A stretch of 64,000 nucleotides of DNA from Pseudomonas sihuiensis (GTDB taxonomy: Bacteria; Pseudomonadota; Gammaproteobacteria; Pseudomonadales; Pseudomonadaceae), in NCBI RefSeq assembly GCF_900106015.1, contig NZ_LT629797.1:2604001-2668000 (forward strand), read 5' to 3'. The notes beneath the pieces are model-generated. The model searched no databases, was not told the origin of the DNA, and saw only the letters and a program-made list of their open reading frames with translations. Positions 1-9,781 of the stretch are shown here, one piece after another. Every line of letters starts with the position of its first letter. Within the stretch, counting starts at the first letter, position 1. The position numbers and the translations under genes were made by a program.

Positions 1-264
1 CAGACCGAAGGCCTCGTCCCAGCCGATGGCCTGCCACTGCTCCCCAACGCGGCGCATGGGCTGGCGGATACGGTCGGGGTCGTTCTGGATGTCCTGCAGC
101 GCAACAGCCTTGGGGCAGATATGGCCGCGGCTGAAGCTGTCCTGGGCATCGCCCTTGATCGAGCGAATCTGCGTGCTGCCGTCAGCTTGAGCTTCGGTTT
201 CGATGGCGAGCCCACAGATGGCTTCGCACAGATGGCACGCACGGTAATGGAGGGACTTGGTCAT
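1..264 (-). CDS. Molybdopterin oxidoreductase, N-terminal part (runs off window)
   Basis: The gene starts at 264 and runs off the left edge, so only the first 88 residues are visible. They hold four cysteines at residues 10, 13, 17 and 50 in a CxxCxxxC...C pattern, followed by a GHICPKA segment. This is the N-terminal [4Fe-4S] domain of the formate dehydrogenase/nitrate reductase family of Mo-bisPGD oxidoreductases. The family moves electrons between a small substrate and a redox partner, but the substrate cannot be told from this fragment. No Tat twin-arginine signal is visible, which suggests a cytoplasmic enzyme. It reads in the same direction as the lipoprotein gene at 410-841, with a strong hairpin between them. 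Confidence 0.8.
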   Translation of the reverse strand, partial: MTKSLHYRACHLCEAICGLAIETEAQADGSTQIRSIKGDAQDSFSRGHICPKAVALQDIQNDPDRIRQPMRRVGEQWQAIGWDEAFGL

Positions 265-360
265 GGCCTGGCCTCTTGTTCTGATCCGAGACGACCGGTC
301 AGGTCGCAGGTCATGAACTATGGGCCGAGCGCGGAGACGACGCCAGCAGCGTTCGTCTCA

Positions 361-391
361 TGAATCGGCAGGCATCAAGCCTGCCGATTCA
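361..391 (-). terminator. 13-bp perfect hairpin after the lipoprotein gene
   Basis: TGAATCGGCAGGC (361-373) pairs perfectly with GCCTGCCGATTCA (379-391) around a 5-nt loop. It lies 19 bp past the stop codon at 410 of the minus-strand lipoprotein gene. There is no U tract, so it could be a weak or Rho-aided terminator or a 3'-end stabiliser. Confidence 0.55.
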
Positions 392-409
392 GGGTCGCGA
401 CTGTCCGAA

Positions 410-841
410 TTAACGGATGGAGGTCACGGTGCCCTTGTTGCCGGTAACGTTGACGCTAACGGTCTTGTACACGAAGTAATCCTGAACGTTCACTTCGTAA
501 CGCGGGGCGACGATCACGTCGGCACCCGAGGCCTTGACTGCCTTGTAGGCAGCTGCGGACTTGGCGGAAGCGACCGGGTCGAGACCCAGCGCGAAACCAC
601 CCTCACCACCACCGTAGGTCACGCCATCGGCGAACTGAGTGTCACCACCCAGCTTGAACACACCGAACAGGATGTTCACCGAAGATTGACCGGAGATGGG
701 CTCGCCCACTTTCACGTCGGCCTTGAGGTTAGTTTGCACGGTGCCGTTCAGCGGAACGGTCGGCTGGCTAACGTTCTGGCTGGCACAGCCAGTCAGCAGG
801 GCGAGAGCGGAGAAAGCGGCGGCGTAGGCTACGTGTTTCAT
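410..841 (-). CDS. Predicted outer-membrane lipoprotein, 143 aa
   Basis: A hydrophobic signal peptide ends in the lipobox LLTGC, with the acylated cysteine at residue 19. The start at 841 is chosen over an in-frame ATG 78 bp upstream because AAGGAG lies 8-9 bp before it and it begins with the signal sequence. The mature part is small and rich in Val, Ala and Gly, with alternating residues that suggest beta structure (VNILFGVFKLGG, GGGEGGFALG). A segment SAKSAAAYKAVKASGADVIVAPRYEV resembles small Pseudomonas lipoproteins with a helix followed by a DVIVxPxY strand. The function is unknown. It appears to be a single-gene unit. Confidence 0.8.
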   Translation of the reverse strand: MKHVAYAAAFSALALLTGCASQNVSQPTVPLNGTVQTNLKADVKVGEPISGQSSVNILFGVFKLGGDTQFADGVTYGGGEGGFALGLDPVASAKSAAAYKAVKASGADVIVAPRYEVNVQDYFVYKTVSVNVTGNKGTVTSIR

Positions 842-1033
842 GCAAAACTCCTTTGCACATATATTCCATGGATGTCCCCGTTGCGGGGGCAATGCATTGC
901 CTTGGAAAGGCGGCGGCATCCTAGAGGCCCGGTCTAGAGCGGTGCAAGCGATGATGTCAGTTTTGTGACATCTCGCACGCAGCTTTGGGAAAAGGCTTAC
1001 AAAACAGGATTTTGTATGCCTGCGGGCGGCAAT

Positions 1034-1061
1034 TTGCGCCGTCTCGTCATTTCCTTATAAG
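1034..1061 (+). promoter_or_regulatory. Candidate sigma-70 promoter for argF
   Basis: TTGCGC (1034-1039) and TATAAG (1056-1061) are 16 bp apart and about 120 bp upstream of the argF start. Pseudomonas argF is known to be repressed by ArgR, but I found no convincing ArgR box, so regulation stays open. Confidence 0.45.
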
Positions 1062-1178
1062 ATCGCGCCTTCCCCTGTTTCGTCGCACCCTGCGGCCTCC
1101 TGCCGCAAGCTCTGCTGTTTTTGTCGGTTTTATCCCCGACTGCGGGCTTGCGAACTGTAGTGATAAAGGTAGTTAACG

Positions 1179-2095
<917 letters not shown>

Positions 2096-2099
<4 letters not shown>

Positions 2100-3202
2100 G
2101 CCAGCCCCTGCTGCAGCTACGCGGGCTGAACTGCGGCTACCACGCCCACAAGGTGGTGCAGGATCTCGACCTGCACCTCAACCCTGGCGACATCGGCTGC
2201 CTGCTCGGCCCATCAGGCTGCGGCAAGACCACCACATTGCGCGCCATCGCCGGTTTCGAGCCGGTCCTGGAAGGCGAGATCGAACTGGCAGGTGAAGTAA
2301 TTTCCCGCGCCGGTTTTACCCTGGCGCCGGAGAAACGCCATATCGGCATGGTGTTCCAGGACTACGCCCTGTTCCCCCACCTGAGCGTGGCCGAGAACGT
2401 TGCCTTCGGTATCCGCAAGCAGCCCAACGCCGAGCGCGCCACTCAAGAGCTGCTGGAGCTGGTCAAGCTCGGCAACCTGGCCAAACGTTACCCGCACGAG
2501 CTGTCCGGTGGTCAGCAGCAACGGATCGCCCTGGCGCGCGCTCTGGCGCCGGAACCGAAATTGCTGCTACTCGACGAACCCTTCTCCAACCTCGATGGCG
2601 AACTGCGCAGGCGCCTGAGCCATGAGGTTCGGGAAATTCTCAAGGCACGTGGTACCAGCGCCATTCTGGTCACTCACGATCAGGAAGAAGCCTTCGCCGT
2701 CAGCGATCACGTCGGCGTGTTCAAGGATGGTCGCCTGGAGCAGTGGGACACACCGTTCAACCTCTATCACGAGCCGCTGACGCCTTTCGTCGCCAGCTTC
2801 ATCGGTCAGGGTTACTTCATTCGCGGCCAACTGCTCGGCCCGGAAACGGTGCAGACCGAGCTCGGCATGATCCGCGGCAACCGTGCCTATACCTGGGCTC
2901 AGGGCAGCGCGGTGGACGTCTTGCTGCGCCCGGACGACATCGTCCCGGATGAAAGCAGCGAACTGAAGGCGCGCATCGTCGGCAAGACCTTCCTCGGCGC
3001 TGCGACGCTCTACCGCCTGCAACTGCCGACCGGCAGTCAGTTGGAATCGATCTTCCCCAGCCATGCCGATCACCAGCCAGGCGACGAGGTGGGCATCCGC
3101 GTCGCCGCCGATCACCTGGTGGCCTTCCCGGCTCTCGGCAGCGTCGCCGCGCAATTACAACTCAGCGACTCCGGTGGCGTGCGCCGGGTCAGCAGCAACT
3201 GA
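2096..3202 (+). CDS. ABC transporter ATP-binding protein with C-terminal TOBE-like domain
   Basis: A 368-aa ATPase of the Fe(3+)/spermidine-putrescine/sulfate importer class (FbpC/PotA-like). Walker [10 protein letters not shown] is at 38-46, the Q-loop glutamine at about 88, the signature LSGGQ at 136-140 and Walker B LLLLDEP at 156-162. The last 100 residues look like a TOBE domain, which senses substrate or regulates such ATPases. The ATG overlaps the argF stop codon by 4 bp, which fixes the start. An upstream in-frame extension exists but lies inside argF. No permease or binding protein is adjacent, so this is an orphan ATPase and the substrate is unknown. Confidence 0.9.
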
Positions 3203-4009
3203 TCAGAGCATCAGCTGGCCACTGGCGATATGCCGCGCGTGGCCGGCAATCTTGACCCGCTCGCCCTCCAGACGACAGAACAGCTCACCACCGCGCGCCG
3301 AACACTGGAAAGCGCTTAGCTCGCTGCGCTCCAGGCGTTCAGCCCAGTAGGGCACCAGCATGCAGTGCGTCGAGCCGGTCACCGGGTCTTCATCGATACC
3401 AATGCTCGGCGCGAAGTAGCGCGAGACGAAGTCGTGCCGCTCGCCTGTGCCGGTGATCAGCACACCCAGGCCCGGCAGTGCGGCCAGCGCCGGCAAATCG
3501 GCGGTGAAGCTGCGCACCTGCGCCTCGGACGCCAGCACCACCATCAGTTCCTGCACGCTGCCATCGACATTCAGCAGAGCCAGAACCTGCTGCGCGGGCT
3601 GCCCCAGCGCGCGCTCGACGTCGGCCTGTAGCGACGCCGCCACCGGCAATACCGGGCGCACCGGGAAATCCAGCTGCAGACGCTCACCCTGGCGGGTGAC
3701 CTGCAGCGCTCCGGACAAGCAGGTGAAATCCAGTACCTCGGCCGGTTCCTGGTAGATGTCGAACAACACCTTGGCTGCAGCCAGGGTGGCATGCCCGCAC
3801 AGCGGCACTTCGCTGACCGGGGTGAACCAGCGGATATGCCAGGCACTGCCCTCCTTCACCACGAATGCCGTCTCCGCCAGGTTGTGCTCGGCGGCGATGC
3901 GCTGCATCAACGTATCGTCGAGCCAGGCATCCAGGCGATAGACCATGGCGGGATTGCCCGCGAACGGCTGGTCGGTAAAGGCGTCAACTTGATGGAATTC
4001 GAGAGGCAT
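3203..4009 (-). CDS. PhzF family isomerase-like protein
   Basis: A 268-aa protein of the PhzF/diaminopimelate-epimerase-fold superfamily. The N-terminus has the family pattern (FHQVDAFTDQPFAGNPAMV) and a conserved glutamate at residue 46 in HNLAETAFV, the position of the catalytic acid in PhzF. A GHATLAAAK segment follows. A second half-domain carries SIGIDEDPVTGSTHC, with the family's DPVTGS signature. No phenazine genes are nearby, so it is probably a housekeeping paralogue (YddE-type) of unknown substrate rather than a phenazine enzyme. It converges on the ABC ATPase gene with no intergenic base. Confidence 0.9.
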   Translation of the reverse strand: MPLEFHQVDAFTDQPFAGNPAMVYRLDAWLDDTLMQRIAAEHNLAETAFVVKEGSAWHIRWFTPVSEVPLCGHATLAAAKVLFDIYQEPAEVLDFTCLSGALQVTRQGERLQLDFPVRPVLPVAASLQADVERALGQPAQQVLALLNVDGSVQELMVVLASEAQVRSFTADLPALAALPGLGVLITGTGERHDFVSRYFAPSIGIDEDPVTGSTHCMLVPYWAERLERSELSAFQCSARGGELFCRLEGERVKIAGHARHIASGQLML

Positions 4010-4101
4010 GCTGCATTCCTGGCCAGATGAGAGCCGCCAGCATGCCTGCGCAGGGTAAGCCGCAACAGATACAGTTCCTGTTTTCCAGATGCTCTGAGAG
4101 C

Positions 4102-4126
4102 ATCGCGGCTAAAGCCGCTCCTACGA
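4102..4126. repeat. REP-like palindrome
   Basis: GCGGCT (4105-4110) pairs with AGCCGC (4113-4118), followed by TCCTAC, the common Pseudomonas REP core. It lies between the 3' end of glpK and the PhzF-like gene. Confidence 0.65.
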
Positions 4127-4138
4127 TCCAGGGGTGCT

Positions 4139-5626
<1,488 letters not shown>

Positions 5627-5650
5627 GCAAGATTCCTTGTTGTTATCGGT

Positions 5651-5810
5651 AGCAGGCTGTTGAAAAACTACCTGCGTTGCCATTGCTGCGTCAAAAACAG
5701 GCTCGTGCGCGAGTCCGATCAAAATGCTCATTTACAACGCGTAACTCCGCTTTTTCGCCTATTTTTTCCTTGCGCTGGCTGCCTCGCCTACGTTTTTCAA
5801 TGATCTGCTA
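5651..5810. mobile_element. MITE-like element upstream of glpK
   Basis: An approximately 160-bp non-coding stretch bounded by imperfect inverted repeats. AGCAGGCTGTTGAAAAAC (5651-5668) matches the reverse complement of 5792-5809 at 14 of 18 positions, and all four mismatches are transitions. It carries no real ORF. It lies between ybaK and glpK, where glpF would be expected. Similar TGTTGAAAAA-ended repeats are, as I recall, scattered in Pseudomonas genomes. Confidence 0.6.
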
Positions 5811-5867
5811 GCGTTCACTGCAGTTGACTGCAGACTGGCTTATTTTGCTGGCAGCATACTGCTCGGT

Positions 5868-6338
5868 TCAGGCTTTGCCGATAGCGGCGAACTGCCCCTG
5901 GGTATGTTGCGCCAGGGTCTCGGCCGAGAGTTCCAGTTCCAGCCCGCGCCGGCCGCCACTGACGTGAATGGTGGGATGCTGGCGTGCGGTCTCGTCGATA
6001 AAGGTGCGCAAGCGTTTCTTCTGCCCCAGCGGGCTGATGCCACCGACCAGATAACCAGTGGCGCGCTGCGCGGCAGTCGGGTCGGCCATGTCGGCCTTCT
6101 TCACGCCGGCCGCTGCGGCCAGCGCCTTGAGATCGAGACTGCCGACGACCGGCACCACCGCCACCAGAAGCTCGCCTTTCTCGGTCGCCGCGAGCAGAGT
6201 CTTGAATACGCATTCGGGCGCCAGGCCGAGCTTTTCCGCCGCTTCCAGCCCATAGGACGGCGCCTTGGGGTCATGCTGGTAGCTATGCACACGGTGTTCG
6301 GCCTTGGCCTTTTTCAACAGATCGATGGCTGGGGTCAT
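5868..6338 (-). CDS. ybaK: Cys-tRNA(Pro)/Cys-tRNA(Cys) deacylase, YbaK/EbsC family
   Basis: A 156-aa single-domain trans-editing factor that hydrolyses Cys mischarged on tRNA(Pro). Family features are the early HxY segment (HSYQHDP), FKTLLA, the VVPVVGSLDLKALAAAAG strand-helix and the loop GYLVGGISPLGQKKRLRTFID, which is typical of YbaK. It lies upstream of glpK on the same strand, separated by a MITE-like repeat. A GlpR-like half-palindrome overlaps its start codon (6337-6355), so it may share glycerol control. Confidence 0.92.
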   Translation of the reverse strand: MTPAIDLLKKAKAEHRVHSYQHDPKAPSYGLEAAEKLGLAPECVFKTLLAATEKGELLVAVVPVVGSLDLKALAAAAGVKKADMADPTAAQRATGYLVGGISPLGQKKRLRTFIDETARQHPTIHVSGGRRGLELELSAETLAQHTQGQFAAIGKA

Positions 6339-6355
6339 GTTCGAATGTGAAAACG
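6337..6355. promoter_or_regulatory. Weak GlpR-like operator at the ybaK start
   Basis: ATGTTCGAATGTGAAAACG keeps the first half of the enteric GlpR consensus (ATGTTCG) but only part of the second. It lies in the ybaK/glpR divergent region, so it could serve either gene. Confidence 0.35.
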
Positions 6356-6436
6356 CTGTGAAAGATGCCCTACATTAACAGGCCGAAATCCTCCGCATCT
6401 ACAGCCTATAATGGGTGACCATCACAGGAAGCGCTC

Positions 6437-7195
6437 ATGAATCTCGCTCCCCGCCAGCACGACATCCTCAACCTCGCCCGCGACCGTGGCTACGTCAGCA
6501 TCGATGAACTGGCTCAAGCCTTCGCCGTCACCCCACAGACCATTCGCCGCGACATCAACCAATTGGCCGAGCACGGTCTGTTGCGTCGTACCCATGGCGG
6601 CGCGGCGTGCGAATCATCAAGCATTCAGAACACCGCCTATGGCATGCGCGCCGGGCAGATGCGCGAAGAAAAACAGCGTATCGCCGAAGCCGTGGCGGCG
6701 CAGATACCTGATCACGCCTCACTGTTCATCAATATCGGCACCACCACCGAGGCCATCGCCCGTGAGCTGCAGAATCACAAGGGTCTGAAAATCATCACCA
6801 ACAACCTGCACGTCGCTGCGCAACTCAGCGCCAAGGCCGACTTCGAGGTACTGGTGGCCGGCGGTACGGTGCGCAGCGACGGCGGTATCGTCGGCCAGGC
6901 GGCGGTGGATTTCATCCAGCAGTTCAAGGTCGACTACGCCATCGTCGGCATCAGCGGTATCGACGACGACGGCAGTCTGCTCGACTTCGACTATCAGGAA
7001 GTACGCGTTTCCCAGGCCATCATCGACAACGCGCGTCAGGTTTTCCTCGCCGCCGACTCCAGCAAGTTCGGCCGCAACGCCGTGGTGCGCCTGGGCTCAA
7101 TCGCCCTGGTCGACCGCGTCTTTACCGATAGCGCGCCTTCAGCCGCCATCACCCGCCTGCTGCACAGCCACAAGGTCCAGCTCGACTTGGTCTGA
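6437..7195 (+). CDS. glpR: Glycerol-3-phosphate regulon repressor, DeoR family
   Basis: A 252-aa repressor. The N-terminal DeoR winged HTH covers about residues 5-56 ([20 protein letters not shown], then RRTHGGA). The C-terminal DeoRC sugar-phosphate sensor domain has the [10 protein letters not shown] and TNNLHVA segments and the [16 protein letters not shown] effector loop. It should release DNA on binding glycerol 3-phosphate. It lies just upstream of glpD on the same strand, and a good operator match precedes glpD. A REP-like repeat separates the two genes. Confidence 0.95.
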   Translation: MNLAPRQHDILNLARDRGYVSIDELAQAFAVTPQTIRRDINQLAEHGLLRRTHGGAACESSSIQNTAYGMRAGQMREEKQRIAEAVAAQIPDHASLFINIGTTTEAIARELQNHKGLKIITNNLHVAAQLSAKADFEVLVAGGTVRSDGGIVGQAAVDFIQQFKVDYAIVGISGIDDDGSLLDFDYQEVRVSQAIIDNARQVFLAADSSKFGRNAVVRLGSIALVDRVFTDSAPSAAITRLLHSHKVQLDLV

Positions 7196-7208
7196 GTGCG
7201 CACTTTCT

Positions 7209-7231
7209 CGTAGGGCGGGTGTAACCCGCCA
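7209..7231. repeat. REP-like palindrome, GTAGGGCGGGT family
   Basis: A GGCGGGT/ACCCGCC dyad in the glpR-glpD gap. It is the same family as the inverted pair at 16386-16442 (tagggcgg...aacccgcc). Confidence 0.6.
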
Positions 7232-7329
7232 AAGCACCCATCACGGTTTACCCCTGCTCCCATCCGTTCAATACCGCTCGGCGCGCAATCGCGCGCTGGG
7301 GTAGCGAAGCTGCGCATCTTCGTCTAGCA

Positions 7330-7349
7330 TATTTTCGAAAGTGAACATA
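7330..7349. promoter_or_regulatory. GlpR operator before glpD
   Basis: ATTTTCGAAAGTGAACATA matches the enteric GlpR consensus ATGTTCGWTAWCGAACATW in both half-sites (one mismatch in the left half, none in GAACATA). Its position 35-55 bp before the ATG at 7383 suits a repressor site and argues against the GTG at 7341 being the glpD start. Confidence 0.65.
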
Positions 7350-7382
7350 ACCACATTCGAATCCAATAGCCGAGCGTGCCAC

Positions 7383-8912
7383 ATGCCCCACGACCAGTTC
7401 GCCAGCCCCGTTGCGGAAGTCTATGACCTCGCCGTCGTTGGCGGCGGTATCAATGGTGTGGGCATCGCAGCCGATGCAGCTGGTCGTGGCTTGTCCGTGT
7501 TCCTTTGCGAAAAGGACGACTTGGCCAGCCATACTTCCTCGGCCAGCAGCAAGCTGATCCATGGCGGCTTGCGCTACCTGGAGCACCACGAGTTCCGCCT
7601 GGTGCGTGAGGCCCTGGCCGAGCGCGAAGTGTTGCTGGCCAAGGCGCCGCATATCGTCAAACCGATGCGCTTCGTTCTGCCGCACCGCCCCCACTTGCGC
7701 CCGGCCTGGATGATCCGCGCCGGCCTGTTCCTCTACGACCACCTGGGCAAGCGCGAGCGCCTGCCGGCTTCGCGCGGTGTGCGCTTCGGCGCCGGTAGCC
7801 CGTTGAAAGCGGAGATCAGCCGCGGTTTCGAATATTCCGACTGCTGGGTGGACGATGCTCGCCTGGTGGTGCTCAACGCCATGGCCGCGCGGGAAAAAGG
7901 CGCGCACATCCACCCGCGCACTCGCTGCGTCAGTGCACGGCGCAGCAAGGGTCTGTGGCATATCCACCTAGAGCGCAGCGACGGCAGCCTGCTGTCCATT
8001 CGCGCCCGCGCTCTGGTCAACGCCGCCGGCCCCTGGGTTGCGCGCTTCATCCGTGAAGACCTCAAGCAGCAATCGCCCTACGGCATCCGCCTGATCCAGG
8101 GCAGCCACATAGTCGTGCCACGCCTGTATGACGGTGAGCAGGCCTACATCCTGCAGAACGAGGATCGTCGCATCGTCTTCGCCATCCCCTATCTGGAGCG
8201 CTTCACCCTGATCGGCACCACTGACCGCGAATATCAGGGCGACCCCGCCCAGGTGACGATCACTGCCGAGGAAACCGACTATCTGCTCAAGGTGGTCAAT
8301 GATCACTTCAAGCAACAGCTCAGCCGCGACGATGTGCTGCACAGCTTCGCGGGCGTACGCCCACTGTGCGATGACGAATCCGATGAGCCGTCGGCCATTA
8401 CCCGCGACTACACCCTGTCGCTCTCCGGCGCGCCGGGCGAGGCACCACTGCTTTCGGTCTTCGGCGGCAAGCTGACCACCTATCGCAAGCTGGCCGAATC
8501 CGCCATGCATGAACTGGCCGCGCATTTCACCAATCTGGGGCCGAGCTGGACAGCCACCGCCCCGCTCCCCGGTGGTGAGGATCTGCAAGGCCAGAGCGCC
8601 CTGGTCGAAGCGCTCTGCGAACGCTATGGCTGGCTACCCACCAGCCTGGCCAGACGCTGGGCTACCAGCTATGGCAGCCGTACCTGGCGCCTGCTCGATG
8701 GCGTACACAACCTTACCGATCTCGGCGAACATCTCGGTGCCGGGCTTTACACCCGCGAAGTGGAATACCTACGCCGTGAAGAATGGGCGCGCAGCAGTGC
8801 CGACATTCTCTGGCGGCGCAGCAAACTGGGCCTGTTCATGACCCCGGTGCAGCAGGCCCGCCTGCAGGACTACCTGAACAGCCGCGACCCGCATTCGGCT
8901 TACGCTGCCTGA
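7383..8912 (+). CDS. glpD: Aerobic glycerol-3-phosphate dehydrogenase
   Basis: Oxidises sn-glycerol 3-phosphate to dihydroxyacetone phosphate at the inner membrane and passes electrons to quinone through FAD. The 509-aa protein starts with the FAD Rossmann motif VVGGGINGVG (from about residue 18), followed by SSKLIHGGLRYLEHHEFRLV, a FAD-dependent GlpD signature. The C-terminal DAO_C domain begins near residue 390. The ATG at 7383 is chosen over the in-frame GTG at 7341 because a GlpR operator overlaps that GTG. The gene ends with a strong terminator at 8929-8951. Confidence 0.96.
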   Translation: MPHDQFASPVAEVYDLAVVGGGINGVGIAADAAGRGLSVFLCEKDDLASHTSSASSKLIHGGLRYLEHHEFRLVREALAEREVLLAKAPHIVKPMRFVLPHRPHLRPAWMIRAGLFLYDHLGKRERLPASRGVRFGAGSPLKAEISRGFEYSDCWVDDARLVVLNAMAAREKGAHIHPRTRCVSARRSKGLWHIHLERSDGSLLSIRARALVNAAGPWVARFIREDLKQQSPYGIRLIQGSHIVVPRLYDGEQAYILQNEDRRIVFAIPYLERFTLIGTTDREYQGDPAQVTITAEETDYLLKVVNDHFKQQLSRDDVLHSFAGVRPLCDDESDEPSAITRDYTLSLSGAPGEAPLLSVFGGKLTTYRKLAESAMHELAAHFTNLGPSWTATAPLPGGEDLQGQSALVEALCERYGWLPTSLARRWATSYGSRTWRLLDGVHNLTDLGEHLGAGLYTREVEYLRREEWARSSADILWRRSKLGLFMTPVQQARLQDYLNSRDPHSAYAA

Positions 8913-8928
8913 ATTCTGCGTGCCCCAT

Positions 8929-8951
8929 GCCCCGCTCTGCGGGGCTTTTTT
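8929..8951 (+). terminator. Rho-independent terminator of glpD
   Basis: GCCCCGC, a short loop and GCGGGGC, followed by six T residues, start 16 bp after the glpD stop codon. Confidence 0.9.
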
Positions 8952-9181
8952 ATGGGCACGGAAAAATAAAATATCGGGGTTACTTCCCCGTTTCAGTCAG
9001 CGTAGAACTTTCAGCAACTTTTTTATTGCGTTGATTCAATAACTTGGCGTCATGATGCGGAATAAAAACATTCTTATTCAGTTTTATTTTTACTTATGTT
9101 TCAAACACTTAAGTTTGACATAAGGGAAAACCAGGCCGAAAATTCGAGATCATCACGGTCATTGAAGCAGCAGGAGCGGTC

Positions 9182-9652
9182 ATGAAAGGCGACAAGAAGG
9201 TCATTCAACATCTGAACAAGATTCTTGGTAACGAACTGGTCGCCATCAACCAGTATTTCCTGCATGCGCGCATGTACGAAGATTGGGGCCTGAAGAAACT
9301 CGGCGAGCACGAGTACCACGAGTCCATCGACGAGATGAAGCATGCCGACAAGCTGATCAAGCGCATTCTCTTCCTCGAAGGCATTCCCAACCTGCAGGAC
9401 CTGGGCAAGATCCTGATCGGTGAAAACACCAAGGAAATGCTCGAGTGCGACCTGAAGATCGAACACAAGGCCCACGGTGACCTGAAGGCCGCCATAGCCT
9501 ACTGCGAGAGCATCGGTGACTATGCCAGCCGCGAACTGCTCGAAGAAATCCTCTGCTCCGAGGAAGATCATATCGACTGGCTGGAAACCCAGCTCAGCCT
9601 GATCGAAGCCGTCGGCCTGCAGAACTACCTGCAATCGCAGATGGACGAATAA
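9182..9652 (+). CDS. bfr: Bacterioferritin, heme- and ferroxidase-competent
   Basis: A 156-aa four-helix subunit of the 24-mer iron-storage shell. All ferroxidase ligands are present: Glu18, Glu51, His54, Glu94, Glu127 and His130. The axial heme ligand Met52 is also kept, so this is a BfrB-type heme-binding subunit. GCAGGAGCGGTC before the ATG is the ribosome site. The 230-bp upstream region is unusually AT-rich and should hold the promoter. I could not identify a clear Fur box in it. The release partner gene bfd, which is beside bfrB in P. aeruginosa, is not in the flanks. Confidence 0.96.
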   Translation: MKGDKKVIQHLNKILGNELVAINQYFLHARMYEDWGLKKLGEHEYHESIDEMKHADKLIKRILFLEGIPNLQDLGKILIGENTKEMLECDLKIEHKAHGDLKAAIAYCESIGDYASRELLEEILCSEEDHIDWLETQLSLIEAVGLQNYLQSQMDE

Positions 9653-9669
9653 GTCCGATCCGCTCGACG

Positions 9670-9701
9670 AAAAACGGGAGCCACTGGCTCCCGTTTTTTT
9701 A
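9670..9701 (+). terminator. Rho-independent terminator of bfr
   Basis: ACGGGAGCC-ACTG-GGCTCCCGT hairpin with a run of seven T residues, 20 bp after the bfr stop. Confidence 0.9.
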
Positions 9702-9781
9702 TTGCTATCAGTAACTTTGCGGGGAAGAGCCTGAAAGCCGCGACAGCATTAAAAGCTCGCCGCTGAAGCGCCTCCCACGAC

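Noticed and set aside
3203..4009. Phenazine biosynthesis gene phzF
   Set aside because: Family match only. No phenazine cluster is nearby, so naming it phzF would overstate function.
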